Shown in pieces: positions 12,149-21,778 of a stretch of 37,640 bases of DNA; positions within the stretch are counted from its first letter, which is position 1, and each line of letters begins with the position of its first letter. Made by a program: the position numbers and the translations under genes. The notes below the pieces were generated by a model. That model worked only from the letters and a program-made list of their open reading frames with translations. It made no database searches and had not been told where the DNA came from. This DNA comes from Gammaproteobacteria bacterium (lineage in GTDB: Bacteria > Pseudomonadota > Gammaproteobacteria > S144-34), in contig JALSJE010000140.1 in the NCBI GenBank assembly GCA_026989495.1, positions 1 to 37,640 on the forward strand. Reading direction: 5' to 3'.

Positions 12149-12481
12149 TCACTTGCCCTTGAGCCGCAGCGCCTCCTCGTCGAAGGCCGCGTCCACGCCC
12201 TGGATGAAGCCCTCCACGAGGCGGAAGCCTTCCACGGGCGCGTCGTCGCGCATGTGCTCCAGCCGTATGGGCGCCACCGCCTGCACCACGGCGGCACGCT
12301 CCAGCGTGCAGTCGGGCGCCGTGCAGCCGCACCCGTCGGCGATGGCCTTGATGAGGCGGCCGACGAGCGCGTCGCGGTGCGCGCCGGCACGCGCCTTCTC
12401 CAGGGTCTGCGCGGCTTCTCCGTCGAGGATGGCGTAGGGGGTATGCGCGTCCAGGTAGGCGAGCAGATCTGCCAGGGTCAT
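12149..12481 (-). CDS. Hypothetical protein (110 aa)
   Basis: Intact ORF in a collinear minus-strand block; family not recognised; CGCTAPDC. Confidence 0.6.
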   Translation of the reverse strand: MTLADLLAYLDAHTPYAILDGEAAQTLEKARAGAHRDALVGRLIKAIADGCGCTAPDCTLERAAVVQAVAPIRLEHMRDDAPVEGFRLVEGFIQGVDAAFDEEALRLKGK

Positions 12482-12546
12482 GCTTGTCTTCCTCCGCGAG
12501 GGTTCAGCCGATGCGTCTGTGGCCAGGCAGGGATGCCGTCAGGCGG

Positions 12547-13002
12547 TCACGCGCCTGCGAGCTCGAGGATGCGGCGCCACTGGGCCGCGGTGACCGGCAT
12601 GACGGAGAGGCGGTTGCCCCGGCGCACCAGCGGGAGTTCGGCGAGCGCCGGGTCGGCCTTGATCGCCGCCAGCGGCACCGGGTGCGGCAGGCGCTCGACG
12701 AAGCGCACGTCCACGGCCGACCAGCGGGGCCGGTCCGGCGTGCTCCTGGGGTCGTGGTAGGGGCTGGCCGGGTCGAGGGCCGTGGGATCGGGGTAGGCCT
12801 CGCGCACGATCTCCATGATCCCCGTCACGGCGGGTTCGGGGCAGTTGGAGTGGTAGAAGAAGGCCCGGTCGCCGCGACGCATGGCCCGCAGGTAGTTGCG
12901 CGCCTGGTAGTTGCGCACCCCGTCCCAGGCGTCGGTCCCGGCGCGCTCGAGATCCTCGATGGAATAGACCGAAGGTTCGGACTTCATCAGCCAGTAGGCC
13001 AT
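12547..13002 (-). CDS. EVE domain-containing protein
   Basis: MAYWLMKSEPSVYSIEDLERAGTDAWDGVRNYQARNYLRAMRRGDRAFFYHSN. Confidence 0.93.
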   Translation of the reverse strand: MAYWLMKSEPSVYSIEDLERAGTDAWDGVRNYQARNYLRAMRRGDRAFFYHSNCPEPAVTGIMEIVREAYPDPTALDPASPYHDPRSTPDRPRWSAVDVRFVERLPHPVPLAAIKADPALAELPLVRRGNRLSVMPVTAAQWRRILELAGA

Positions 13003-13065
13003 GGCACCTCCCGCGGATGCGGCCCGTGGTGATGCCGCACACTCTAAACCGGGCCGCCGGCCGCT

Positions 13066-13659
13066 TCACCCGAAGAATCGTAGGCCTTGCTCGGTGAGCA
13101 CGGCGTCCAGGGGCACGTCCCAGGGATGCGCCTGCAGCCGCGGCACCTCCTGGAAGCCATAGGCGAGGCCCACCAGCCAGGGGCGGCGCCAACGCCTGCG
13201 GTGGCGGAAGGCGAAGGTGCGGTCGTAGTAGCCTGCGCCCATCCCGAGGCGGTGGCCGCGCCTGTCGAAGGCCACGAGCGGCACGATCACCAGGTCGAGG
13301 CGCCGTGGCGGGCGCAGCGCCGGACGCCCGGCGGGCTCGGGGATTCCCCAGCGGTTGGGGCGCAGGGCGCCGTCGGGGGGGATGGGGGCGAAGCCGAGGC
13401 GGCCCCGATGCACCGCGTCCACCACGGGCGCGTACACCCGCTTGCCGCGGCGCCAGGCGAGCTCGGCCAGCGGCAGCGGATCCGCCTCGCCCGCCACCGG
13501 CAGGTACACGGCGATGTGGCGTGCGCGGCGAAAGAGTGGGGAGGCGGCGAACAGGGTCGCGGCTCGGCGGGCGTGGGCCGCACGCCGAGCGGCGGGCAGG
13601 CGCCGGCGCCGGTGGCGCATCTCCGCGCGGAGGCGGGCAGGGTCGGGCGGCGCGGGCAT
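13066..13659 (-). CDS. fau: 5-formyltetrahydrofolate cyclo-ligase
   Basis: LPLAELAWRRGKRVYAPVV, LDLVIVPLVAFDRRGHRLGMGAGYYDRTF. Confidence 0.93.
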   Translation of the reverse strand: MPAPPDPARLRAEMRHRRRRLPAARRAAHARRAATLFAASPLFRRARHIAVYLPVAGEADPLPLAELAWRRGKRVYAPVVDAVHRGRLGFAPIPPDGALRPNRWGIPEPAGRPALRPPRRLDLVIVPLVAFDRRGHRLGMGAGYYDRTFAFRHRRRWRRPWLVGLAYGFQEVPRLQAHPWDVPLDAVLTEQGLRFFG

Positions 13660-13724
13660 GGGGAAGGGGAAGATCAGCGTGGGGGAGGGAAGCGGCGCCC
13701 TCCGGGACGGCCGGAATCGGGGTG

Positions 13725-13913
13725 GGCGTCCCCCGCCTGTGCCGTGGCAGGCCGTCGCCCTTGAACCTGAGGTTCAGGTGGGAGCGTCGGCGATGCCGCA
13801 GGCTTTCCGCTCACGGGCGGACATGCACACTGGCACCGGCACTTCGCCCCCCGGGCTGTGAATTAGGGTCAAGGTACATTCAGGACCCGCTCACGAACAC
13901 CGCAGGGGACGCC
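13725..13913 (-). ncRNA. ssrS: 6S RNA
   Basis: Between zapA and fau; minus strand TGTTCGTGAGCGGGTCCTGA ... CCTGAACCTCAGGTTCAAGGGCGACGGCCTGCCACGGCA; closing stem GGCGTCCCC/GGGGACGCC. Confidence 0.9.
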
Positions 13914-13946
13914 CATAAACCTGTAGCGGCGGCGGTGCTGCGCCGC

Positions 13947-14261
13947 TCAGAGCTCCATCTGGGAGCCCTCGCCCAGGGCCTCCTCGACCTTGGTCTGCAG
14001 GGCGCGGATGCGCGCCCCGATGGTCTCGGACAGCCCTTCGCGCTCGCGCCGCAGCTCCAGCAGCTCGTGCGCCATGTTGAGCGCAGCCATCACGGCGATC
14101 CGGTCCAGCCCGATCACCTTCCCGCTGTCGCGGATCTCGCGCATGAGCTGGTCCAGGTGCCGGGCGGAGGCCATCAGGTCGTCACGCTCCTCCGGGGGGC
14201 AGGCCACCCGGTACTCCCGGTCCAGGATGCGGACCGTCAGCAGCAGCGGCTCGCCGCTCAC
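13947..14261 (-). CDS. zapA: Cell division protein ZapA
   Basis: LTVRILDREYRVACPPEERDDLMASARHLDQLMREIRDSGKVIGLDRIAVMAALNMAHELL. Confidence 0.92.
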   Translation of the reverse strand: MSGEPLLLTVRILDREYRVACPPEERDDLMASARHLDQLMREIRDSGKVIGLDRIAVMAALNMAHELLELRREREGLSETIGARIRALQTKVEEALGEGSQMEL

Positions 14262-14491
14262 GAGCCCTGCTCCATGGTCTTGAGGTGCGTGATGATGGCC
14301 TCGACGCGCGAGCGCGCCTCCTCATGCTTCTCCAGGAGGCGGGCGCGCTCGGCCAGGAGCTGGCGCTCGCGCGCGCGCAGGGCGCGGTTCTCCTCCTTGA
14401 GCCGCCGGCACAGGCGCACGAGCTCCTCGATGCGCGCTTCGAGGCGCTCGAGCTCCTGCTCCGCAACCTGGGCCGTGCGTTCCGCGTCCAT
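14258..14491 (-). CDS. ZapB-like / TIGR02449-type coiled-coil protein
   Basis: 77 aa coiled coil directly upstream of and overlapping zapA. Confidence 0.75.
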   Translation of the reverse strand: MDAERTAQVAEQELERLEARIEELVRLCRRLKEENRALRARERQLLAERARLLEKHEEARSRVEAIITHLKTMEQGS

Positions 14492-14635
14492 GCCTCTCAA
14501 TATAGCAGACCCGGGCCCCGCCGCCCGCACGTCATGCCGCACGCCCGTGTCCGCGCCGCCCGCCGGCGGGAAGGCGGCGGCTGATACAATGGTTCCGGGA
14601 TCGCGAGCCTGTCTTTCCGGGCGGCGGGACGGGGA

Positions 14636-15208
14636 ATGGCCGTGAGCGAGACTGCAGCGCCGGTGGATTACGAGCGCCTGGAGCGGGCCCTGCGCCGGGC
14701 CGAAGCCCTGACGGGGGCCTCCGAGGGGCACGGGGCGCTCTGCGGGCTGCTCTGCGCCCAGGGACGCGCGGACCGACGTGCCTGGCAGGACCAGGTCATC
14801 GGCGAGCGCGAGCCGGGCGACGTGCTCGCGCGCGAGGCCGCCTCGCTCCTGGACGCGCTCTACGAGGAGACCGTGCGCCAGCTCAACGACGCGGGCCTCG
14901 CCTTCCGCCTCCTGCTGCCCGACGACGAGCAGCCCCTGGGACGGCGCGCCGAGGCCCTGGGGCGCTGGTGCCAGGGTTTCCTGCTCGGGCTCGGCCTGGG
15001 GGGCATCCGGGCCGAGCAGGAGCTGCCCGCCGATGTGCGCGAGATCATGCGTGACCTCGCCGAGATCTCCAAGGTGGAGTTCGACGTCGCCGGCGCGGGC
15101 GAGGCCGAGGAGGCCGCCTACACCGAGATCGTGGAGTACGTGCGGGTGGGGGTGCTCCTCATCAACGAGGAGATGCACCCGGTCAAGGCGCCGCCGCGGC
15201 TGATGTAG
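14636..15208 (+). CDS. ygfB: UPF0149 family protein
   Basis: SEGHGALCGLLCAQG, WCQGFLLGLG, EYVRVGVLLINEE; adjacent to pepP. Confidence 0.9.
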   Translation: MAVSETAAPVDYERLERALRRAEALTGASEGHGALCGLLCAQGRADRRAWQDQVIGEREPGDVLAREAASLLDALYEETVRQLNDAGLAFRLLLPDDEQPLGRRAEALGRWCQGFLLGLGLGGIRAEQELPADVREIMRDLAEISKVEFDVAGAGEAEEAAYTEIVEYVRVGVLLINEEMHPVKAPPRLM

Positions 15209-15246
15209 CAGGTCCGCGGCGGCGCGCCAGCCAGCGGGGAAGAAGG

Positions 15247-16551
15247 ATGGACCAGCGGGAGTTTGCGCGCCGGCGCCGCCAGCTCATGCGCATGATGGGC
15301 GAAGGCGCCATCGCGGTGGTGCCCGGGGCCTCCCTGCGCTACCGCTCGCGCGACGTGGAGTACCCCTTCCGCCAGGACAGCGACTTCCACTACCTGACGG
15401 GCTTTCCGGAGCCGGAGGCGGTGGCCGTGCTGGTGCCGGGCCGCCCCCAGGGCGAGTACATCCTCTTCTGCCGCGAGCGCGATCCCAAGACCGAGCTGTG
15501 GACAGGGCCGGTGGCCGGCCCGGAGGGCGCCTGCGAGCGCTACGGGGCCGACGATGCCTTCCCCGTCTCCGACCTCGACGACATCCTGCCGGGGCTGATC
15601 GAGGGCTGCGAGCGCGTCTACTACACCATGGGGACCTACCCCGACTTCGACCGGCGCATGATCGGCTACCTCAACGAGCTGCGCCGCAGGGTGCGGGCCG
15701 GGGCGCGCACGCCAGAGGAGTTCGTGGCCCTGGACCACCTGCTCCACGACATGCGCCTCTACAAGAGCCGCGCCGAGCTGCGCGCCATGCGCGAGGCGGC
15801 GCGCGTCGCCATGGGGGCGCACCGGCGCGCCATGGCGGCCTGCCGCCCGGGGCTGCGCGAGCACGAGATCGAGGCCGAGCTCCTCTACGAGTTCCGCCGC
15901 CACGGCGCCGAGCCCGCCTACCCGCCCATCGTCGCGAGCGGCCCCAACGCCTGCATCCTGCACTACACGGCCAACGACCGGTGCATGGCCGACGGCGAGC
16001 TGCTGCTCATCGACGCCGGCTGCGAGCACGACGGCTACGCTTCCGACATCACGCGCACCTTCCCCGTCGGCGGCCGCTTCAGCCCGGAGCAGCGCGCCCT
16101 CTACGAGGTGGTGCTGGCCGCGCAGGAGGCCGCCATCGCCGCCGTCCGTCCCGGTAACCACTGGAACGACCCCCACGACGCCGCCGTGCGCGTGCTCACG
16201 CGCGGGCTGGTGCGCCTCGGGCTGCTGGAGGGCCGGCCCGCCCGGCTCGTCCGCAAGGGGGCCTACAAGCGCTTCTTCCCGCACCGCACCGGCCACTGGC
16301 TGGGTCTCGACGTCCACGATGTGGGCGAGTACAAGGTGGACGAGGCCTGGCGCCTGTTGGAGCCGGGCATGGTGCTCACGGTCGAGCCCGGGCTCTACAT
16401 CCCGCCCAATGCCCGCGGCGTGCGCAAGCGCTGGCGCGGCATCGGCATCCGCATCGAGGACGACGTGGCGGTGACGGCCGACGGCTGCCAGGTGCTGACG
16501 GCGGCGTTGCCCAAGGACCCGGACACCATCGAGGCCATGGTGGGGGCCTGA
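15247..16551 (+). CDS. pepP: Xaa-Pro aminopeptidase
   Basis: FPEPEAVAVLVPG, DAGCEHDGYASDITRTFPV, HRTGHWLGLDVHDVG, EPGLYI. Confidence 0.96.
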   Translation: MDQREFARRRRQLMRMMGEGAIAVVPGASLRYRSRDVEYPFRQDSDFHYLTGFPEPEAVAVLVPGRPQGEYILFCRERDPKTELWTGPVAGPEGACERYGADDAFPVSDLDDILPGLIEGCERVYYTMGTYPDFDRRMIGYLNELRRRVRAGARTPEEFVALDHLLHDMRLYKSRAELRAMREAARVAMGAHRRAMAACRPGLREHEIEAELLYEFRRHGAEPAYPPIVASGPNACILHYTANDRCMADGELLLIDAGCEHDGYASDITRTFPVGGRFSPEQRALYEVVLAAQEAAIAAVRPGNHWNDPHDAAVRVLTRGLVRLGLLEGRPARLVRKGAYKRFFPHRTGHWLGLDVHDVGEYKVDEAWRLLEPGMVLTVEPGLYIPPNARGVRKRWRGIGIRIEDDVAVTADGCQVLTAALPKDPDTIEAMVGA

Positions 16552-16555
16552 GGCG

Positions 16556-17743
16556 GTGGGGCAGACGGCCTACGATGTGGTCATCGCCGGTGGCGGTCCC
16601 GTGGGCGCCGCGCTCGCGGCGCTCGCCCCGCCCACGCTGCGCATCGCCGTGGTGGAGCCGCGCGCGCCCGAGGACGCCCCAGCTGCGGCAGGCGCCGCCG
16701 ATCGCGCCATCGCGCTGGCCGAGGGCAGCCGGCGCATCCTGGAGGAGGCGGGCGCGTGGGCGGGCATCGCGCCCGCGGCCGCGCCCATCCGCTACATCCA
16801 CGTCTCCCAGCGCGGCCGGCCCGGTATCACGCGCCTGCGCTGCGACGAGTGCGGCGTGGAGGCCCTCGGCTGGGTGGTGCCGGGCCCCGTGCTCGAGCGC
16901 GCGCTCGCGGAGCGGCTCGCTGCGCTCGGGCACGTCGAGCGCATCAGCCGCGCGCGCGTGGCGGCGGTGGCGCAGGACGGGACGCGCGTGCGCGTGCGGC
17001 TCGAGGGCGAGGGCCCGGAAGCGCTGGAGGCGGCGCTGCTGGTGGGCGCCGACGGCACCGCCTCGCGCGTGCGCGAGGCGGTCGGCATCGGGACCGAGCA
17101 GTGGGACTACGGCCAGGACGCCGTGCTTGCCACCCTGGAGACCGGCCGTGCCCATGGCGGCTGGGCCTACGAGCGTTTCACCGACGACGGCCCCCTGGCG
17201 CTGTTGCCGCTCGGGCCGCGACGCATGGCGCTGGTGTGGACGCTCCCGCGCGCACGGGCCCCCTGGGCGCTCGGGCTCGTGCCGGAGGCCTTCGCACGCG
17301 AGGTGCAGGCGCGCTTCGGCTGGCGGCTGGGGCGGCTGCGGCTCGCCGCGCCCGAGCGCGCCGCGCACCCGCTGCGCATGGTGCGCGCGCGCGAGGCCGT
17401 GCGCGGGCGGGTGGCGCTGGTGGGCAACGCCATGCGCACCCTGCACCCGGTGGCGGGCCAGGGCTTCAACCTGGGCCTGCGCGACGCCCGCGCGCTGGCG
17501 CGCCTGCTGGAGGCGGCCGCCTGGGACGGCGCCGATCCGGGCAGGAAGGGGCTGCTCGCGCGCTATGCGGCCCGCCGCGCGCGCGACCAGTGGCGCGTGC
17601 TGCTCTTCACCGAGCTCCTCGTGCGCGGTTTCACGTTGCCGCTCGCGCCGGTGGCCTGGGCCCGCGGCGCGGCGCTCGGGCTGCTGGAGCTCCTGCCCCC
17701 GGCACGGCGGGCGCTCGCGCGTGCGGCCATGGGTGTGGGCTGA
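16556..17743 (+). CDS. ubiH: FAD-dependent ubiquinone biosynthesis hydroxylase, UbiH type
   Basis: DVVIAGGGPVGAALA, GADGTASRVRE, VALVGNAMRTLHPVAGQGFNLGLRD; GTG start. Confidence 0.9.
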   Translation: MGQTAYDVVIAGGGPVGAALAALAPPTLRIAVVEPRAPEDAPAAAGAADRAIALAEGSRRILEEAGAWAGIAPAAAPIRYIHVSQRGRPGITRLRCDECGVEALGWVVPGPVLERALAERLAALGHVERISRARVAAVAQDGTRVRVRLEGEGPEALEAALLVGADGTASRVREAVGIGTEQWDYGQDAVLATLETGRAHGGWAYERFTDDGPLALLPLGPRRMALVWTLPRARAPWALGLVPEAFAREVQARFGWRLGRLRLAAPERAAHPLRMVRAREAVRGRVALVGNAMRTLHPVAGQGFNLGLRDARALARLLEAAAWDGADPGRKGLLARYAARRARDQWRVLLFTELLVRGFTLPLAPVAWARGAALGLLELLPPARRALARAAMGVG

Positions 17744-17751
17744 GGCGGACC

Positions 17752-19005
17752 GTGGCGCGCGAGACCTTCGACGCGGCGGTGGTCGGCGGCGGCCCGGTGG
17801 GCGGCAGCCTCGCGCTGGCGCTCGCCGCCGCCGGGATGCGCGTGGCCCTGGTGGGGCCGCGTCCGGCCGGGGCGCCGGAGGCCGCGGCAAGGGGCGAGGC
17901 GGACTACGACCTGCGCGTGCTGGCGTTGACGCGCGCCTCCGAGCGCATCCTGCACCACCTCGGGCTGTGGGAGGGCATCCGGTCCGGCCGCCACGGGCGC
18001 TTCCGCCGCATGGAGGTCTGGGACGCGACGAGCCCCGCGCGCGTCGCCTTCGATGCCGACACGCTCGGCGAGCCCGTGCTGGGCTGGACGGTGGAGCAGT
18101 CCCGCATCGTCGAGGTCCTGTGGCAGCGGCTGGAGGCCGAGGCCGCGGCCGGACGGATCGCGCTCGTGCCCGCGCGCGTGGCCTCGCTCGTCCAGGACGG
18201 GCACGGCGCCACGCTCACCCTCGACGACGGCGTGCGGGTGGCGGCCCGGATCGTGGCGGCCGCCGATGGCGCGGGCTCGCGCGTGCGTGAGCTCGCGGGC
18301 ATCCCGGTGCGCGGCGGCCCCTACGGGCAGCGCGCCGTGGTCGCGACGGTGGTCACCGAGCGGCCGCACCGCCTCACCGCCTGGCAGCGCTTCCTGCCGG
18401 ACGGCCCGCTCGCCCTCCTGCCCCTCGACGACCTGCACCGTGTGAGCATCGTCTGGAGCACGCGTCCCGAGCACGCCGACGCCCTGCTCGATCAGGACCC
18501 CGAGGCCTTCGGCGGCGCCGTCACCGAGGCCTCGGAGGCGCGCCTCGGCGCGGCCCGGCTCGAGGGGCCGCGCGCCGCCTATGCCCTGCGGCACCAGCAT
18601 GCGCGCGACTACGTGGCCGGGCGCGTGGCCCTGGTGGGCGATGCCGCGCACGTGATCCACCCGCTCGCGGGGCAGGGCTTCAACCTGGGGCTGCTGGACG
18701 CGGCCTGCCTCGCCGAGTGCGTGCAGACGGCCTGGCGCGCGCAGCGCGATCCCGGCGCGGCGTGGGCGCTCGCGCGCTACCAGCGCTGGCGCCGGGGCGA
18801 GAATCTGGCCATGGGCCTTGCGATGGACGCCTTCAAGCGCGCCTTCGAGGCACGTGCGCTCCCGGCGCGGGTCGCCCGTTCGCTCGCTTTTGCCGTGGCC
18901 GGCCGCTGTGCCCCCCTGCGCCATGCCCTCATGCGCCGCGCCATGGGGCTCGAGGGCGACCTGCCGGAGATGGCGCGCGTGCGCTGTCTGGAGGCCGGCG
19001 CGTGA
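17752..19005 (+). CDS. ubiI: FAD-dependent ubiquinone biosynthesis hydroxylase, UbiI/VisC type
   Basis: DAAVVGGGPVGGSLALALA, RVLALTRASERIL, VALVGDAAHVIHPLAGQGFNLGLLD; GTG start. Confidence 0.88.
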   Translation: MARETFDAAVVGGGPVGGSLALALAAAGMRVALVGPRPAGAPEAAARGEADYDLRVLALTRASERILHHLGLWEGIRSGRHGRFRRMEVWDATSPARVAFDADTLGEPVLGWTVEQSRIVEVLWQRLEAEAAAGRIALVPARVASLVQDGHGATLTLDDGVRVAARIVAAADGAGSRVRELAGIPVRGGPYGQRAVVATVVTERPHRLTAWQRFLPDGPLALLPLDDLHRVSIVWSTRPEHADALLDQDPEAFGGAVTEASEARLGAARLEGPRAAYALRHQHARDYVAGRVALVGDAAHVIHPLAGQGFNLGLLDAACLAECVQTAWRAQRDPGAAWALARYQRWRRGENLAMGLAMDAFKRAFEARALPARVARSLAFAVAGRCAPLRHALMRRAMGLEGDLPEMARVRCLEAGA

Positions 19006-19799
19006 GGCGCCTGCGGCTCGGCCACCTCACGGGGCTGGCGGGCGTCTCGTCGCGAGAGCGGCCGGCCGCGCGCCGCTGGGCGGCACGCTTCGAGTGGCCC
19101 ATGATCGCGGTCGCGGTCTGGATCCCGGTGCAATGGTACCTGGAGCAGCGCGACGGCATCACGCCCGCGGTGAGCCGCATGGGCGACTGGCTCGTGTGGC
19201 TCGTGTTCGTGGTCGAGACCACGGTGCTCACCGCGCTCGTGCGCGACCGCCGCCGCTACCTGCTCGGCAACTGGATGAACCTCGCCATCATCGCCCTGGG
19301 GGTGCCCCTGCTGTGGGGCGAGACCCCGCTCGCCGGCGCCCTGCGCGGCCTGCGCCTGCTGCTGCTGGTGGGCCTGTTCGCGCGGCTGTCGCGCAGCGTG
19401 CGGGCGGTGCTGGCGCGCAACCGCCTGGGGCCCACGCTCGTCTTCTCGGCCGTGGTGCTGACGCTGGCGGGGGTGCTCATCTCGGGGGTGGACCCGGCCA
19501 TCGGCTCGCCCTGGGACGGCATCTGGTGGGCCTGGGTCACGGTCACCACCGTGGGCTATGGCGACGTGGTGCCCTCCACCCCCGCGGGCCGCGTCATCGC
19601 CTCGCTCGTGATGCTGCTGGGGCTGGGGCTCTTCGCCCTGCTGGCGGCCAATGTCTCGGCCTTCCTCATCGGGCGCGACGTGCACAAGGTCGAGCGCGAG
19701 GAGTCGGACCTGCGCACGCGCCTCGAGGCCATCGAGGCGCGGCTCGAGCGCATAGAGCAGGCGCTGGCGCGCGGCCGTGGCGGCCGCGACGGGGACTGA
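19002..19799 (+). CDS. Ion channel with K+ selectivity filter
   Basis: TM helices and WVTVTTVGYGDVVPSTPAGRV; C-terminal coiled coil; GTG start overlaps the ubiI stop. Confidence 0.88.
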   Translation: MRRLRLGHLTGLAGVSSRERPAARRWAARFEWPMIAVAVWIPVQWYLEQRDGITPAVSRMGDWLVWLVFVVETTVLTALVRDRRRYLLGNWMNLAIIALGVPLLWGETPLAGALRGLRLLLLVGLFARLSRSVRAVLARNRLGPTLVFSAVVLTLAGVLISGVDPAIGSPWDGIWWAWVTVTTVGYGDVVPSTPAGRVIASLVMLLGLGLFALLAANVSAFLIGRDVHKVEREESDLRTRLEAIEARLERIEQALARGRGGRDGD

Positions 19800-19802
19800 G
19801 GG

Positions 19803-21050
19803 ATGGGGCTGCTGGACCTGGCTGCGGCCCTGCTCTCGCTCACGGCGCTCTTCGCCTGGATCAACCAGCGCTGGATCGGCCTGCCCACGCCTGTCGGCGT
19901 GATGCTGGTGGCGCTGGCCGCCTCCTTCGGGCTCATGGCGGCCGAGGCCCTGGGCGCGGCGGCGGTGGGGGAGGCCGCGCGCGCCCTGGTGGCGCGCGTG
20001 GACTTCGGCGAGGCCCTGCTGCACGGGATGCTGAGCTTCCTGCTCTTCGCCGGCGCCCTGCACGTGAACCTGGAGGACCTCGCGCGCCAGAAGCGCCTCA
20101 TCGGGCTGCTCGCCACCATCGGGCTGCTGGTCTCCACCGCCATCGTGGGGCTCGGGAGCTGGCTGCTGCTCGGCTGGATGGGGCTGGCGCTGCCGCTGGT
20201 CCACTGCCTGGTCTTCGGAGCCCTCATCTCGCCCACGGACCCCGTCGCCGTCCTGGGCATCCTGCGCCGCGCGGGCGCGCCGCCCAGCCTGGAGACCAAG
20301 GTCGTGGGGGAGTCCCTGTTCAACGACGGCGTCGCCGTGGTGCTGTTCCTGGTGCTGGCGGGGCTCGCCGCCGGCCGCACCGAGCCGGACGCGGGCGCCA
20401 TCGCGGCGCTGCTGCTGCAGGAGGCGGTGGGCGGGGCGCTCTTCGGCATCGCCCTGGGCTGGATCGTCTACCGCATGCTGCGCGCGGTGGACAGCTACGA
20501 GGTCGAGATCCTGCTCACCCTGGCGCTGGTCACGGGTGGCTACGCCCTGGCGGATGCGCTGCACCTGTCCGGCCCCATCGCCATCGTGGCCGCGGGGCTG
20601 CTCATCGGCAATCACGGGCGGCTGCTCGCCATGTCGGAGCGCACGCGCGCGCATCTGGATACCTTCTGGTCCCTGCTCGACGAGCTGCTCAATGCGCTCC
20701 TGTTCGTGCTCATGGGGCTGGAGGTGATGGTGATCAGCCTCGAGGCGGGCCCCGTCGCCGCCGGGGTGCTCATGATCCCGCTGGTGCTGCTCGCACGCCT
20801 CATGAGCGTGGGCCTGCCGGTGGCCGTGCTCCGGCCTCTGCGCCGCTTCAGCCCCGGCGCGGTGCGCGTGCTCACCTGGGGCGGGCTGCGCGGCGGCGTC
20901 TCCATCGCGCTCGCGCTCTCGCTGCCGCCCGGCCCCGAACGGGACCTGATCGTGACCCTCACCTACGTGGTGGTGGTGTTCTCGGTGCTGGTGCAGGGGC
21001 TCACCATCGGTCCCGTCGTGCGCGCGCTGACGAAGGGGAGTGGCAGGTAG
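19803..21050 (+). CDS. Na+/H+ antiporter, CPA1 type
   Basis: FGALISPTDPVAVLGILR, GESLFNDGVAVVLF, TWGGLRGGVSIALALSLP. Confidence 0.93.
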   Translation: MGLLDLAAALLSLTALFAWINQRWIGLPTPVGVMLVALAASFGLMAAEALGAAAVGEAARALVARVDFGEALLHGMLSFLLFAGALHVNLEDLARQKRLIGLLATIGLLVSTAIVGLGSWLLLGWMGLALPLVHCLVFGALISPTDPVAVLGILRRAGAPPSLETKVVGESLFNDGVAVVLFLVLAGLAAGRTEPDAGAIAALLLQEAVGGALFGIALGWIVYRMLRAVDSYEVEILLTLALVTGGYALADALHLSGPIAIVAAGLLIGNHGRLLAMSERTRAHLDTFWSLLDELLNALLFVLMGLEVMVISLEAGPVAAGVLMIPLVLLARLMSVGLPVAVLRPLRRFSPGAVRVLTWGGLRGGVSIALALSLPPGPERDLIVTLTYVVVVFSVLVQGLTIGPVVRALTKGSGR

Positions 21051-21090
21051 CAAGGAGGGGTATCTGGACCTGTCCGGGCCGACCGCCTCT

Positions 21091-21723
21091 CTACGGTGCG
21101 TTCCCGCGGCGTGCGACCAGCCGCAGCACGGCGGAGGGGCCACGGTGCCATCGCCCCTCGGCCAGCTCCGTTTCCACGCGCTCCAGCCGCTCGATCGCAA
21201 GGCCAGCGAAATCCTCGGCCAGCATCGCCTCGGTGTAGAGCAACGCCTCGCCGGGTGGTCCGCCGATGGTGCCGCGCTCGCGGCGCAGGCGCTCGTGGTC
21301 GCGGTCGAAGGCCTCCAGCACCAGCAGCCCGCCGGGCCGCAGCGCCGCCGCCCAGGCCCGGTGCGCCGCCGCGCGCACCTCGGGCGGCAGGTGCACGTAG
21401 ATGGCCACCACCGCGTCGAAGGCACCCGCGCGCCACGGCGGCCGGGTGACGTCGGCACACACGGCATGCAGGCGCGCTTCGGACCCGCGATCGAGGGCGA
21501 GCTTCCACGCCTTGCGCAGCCCCACGAGCGAGCGGTCCACGGAGAGCGCCTCGCAGCCGCGCGCGGCGAGCCAGGCGCCGTTGCGCCCCTCGCCGTCACC
21601 TGGCAGCAGCACGCGCATGCCAGGCCGGAAGCGCGGGGCGAGGCTGGCGAGGAAGGCGTTGGGCTCGGTGCCGTAGCCGTAGCCCGGCTCGGCGTACCGA
21701 TCGTCCCAGAAGCGGGGATCCAT
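21091..21723 (-). CDS. SAM-dependent methyltransferase (class I)
   Basis: MDPRFWDDRYAEPGYGYGTEPNAFL, VLLPGDGEGRNGAWLAARG. Confidence 0.88.
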   Translation of the reverse strand: MDPRFWDDRYAEPGYGYGTEPNAFLASLAPRFRPGMRVLLPGDGEGRNGAWLAARGCEALSVDRSLVGLRKAWKLALDRGSEARLHAVCADVTRPPWRAGAFDAVVAIYVHLPPEVRAAAHRAWAAALRPGGLLVLEAFDRDHERLRRERGTIGGPPGEALLYTEAMLAEDFAGLAIERLERVETELAEGRWHRGPSAVLRLVARRGNAP

Positions 21724-21778
21724 GGCGGGCAGCATAGGGGCTGGCGCAGGCGGTGCCAAGCCTGCGGCACTGCGTCCG

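Noticed and set aside
11613-12437. Plus-strand Phe/Arg/Val-rich ORFs with an AFF(R/L)VAFF pattern resembling a membrane protein
   Set aside because: Antisense translation of the KKA-repeat H1-like gene.
13920-13945. GTAG-type REP hairpin next to zapA (GTAGCGGCG...CGCCGCT)
   Set aside because: Short 7-bp stem with a 9-nt loop; too weak, and in the zapA-6S spacer where other constraints apply.
16575-18290. 571-aa and 749-aa overlapping plus-strand ORFs around ubiH/ubiI
   Set aside because: The 571-aa ORF is out of frame and low complexity; only the C-terminal part of the 749-aa ORF (17752-19005) is the real UbiI-type CDS.
18777-21770. 997-aa minus-strand ORF
   Set aside because: Low-complexity shadow of the channel and antiporter genes; its N-terminus is an out-of-frame reading of the methyltransferase gene.
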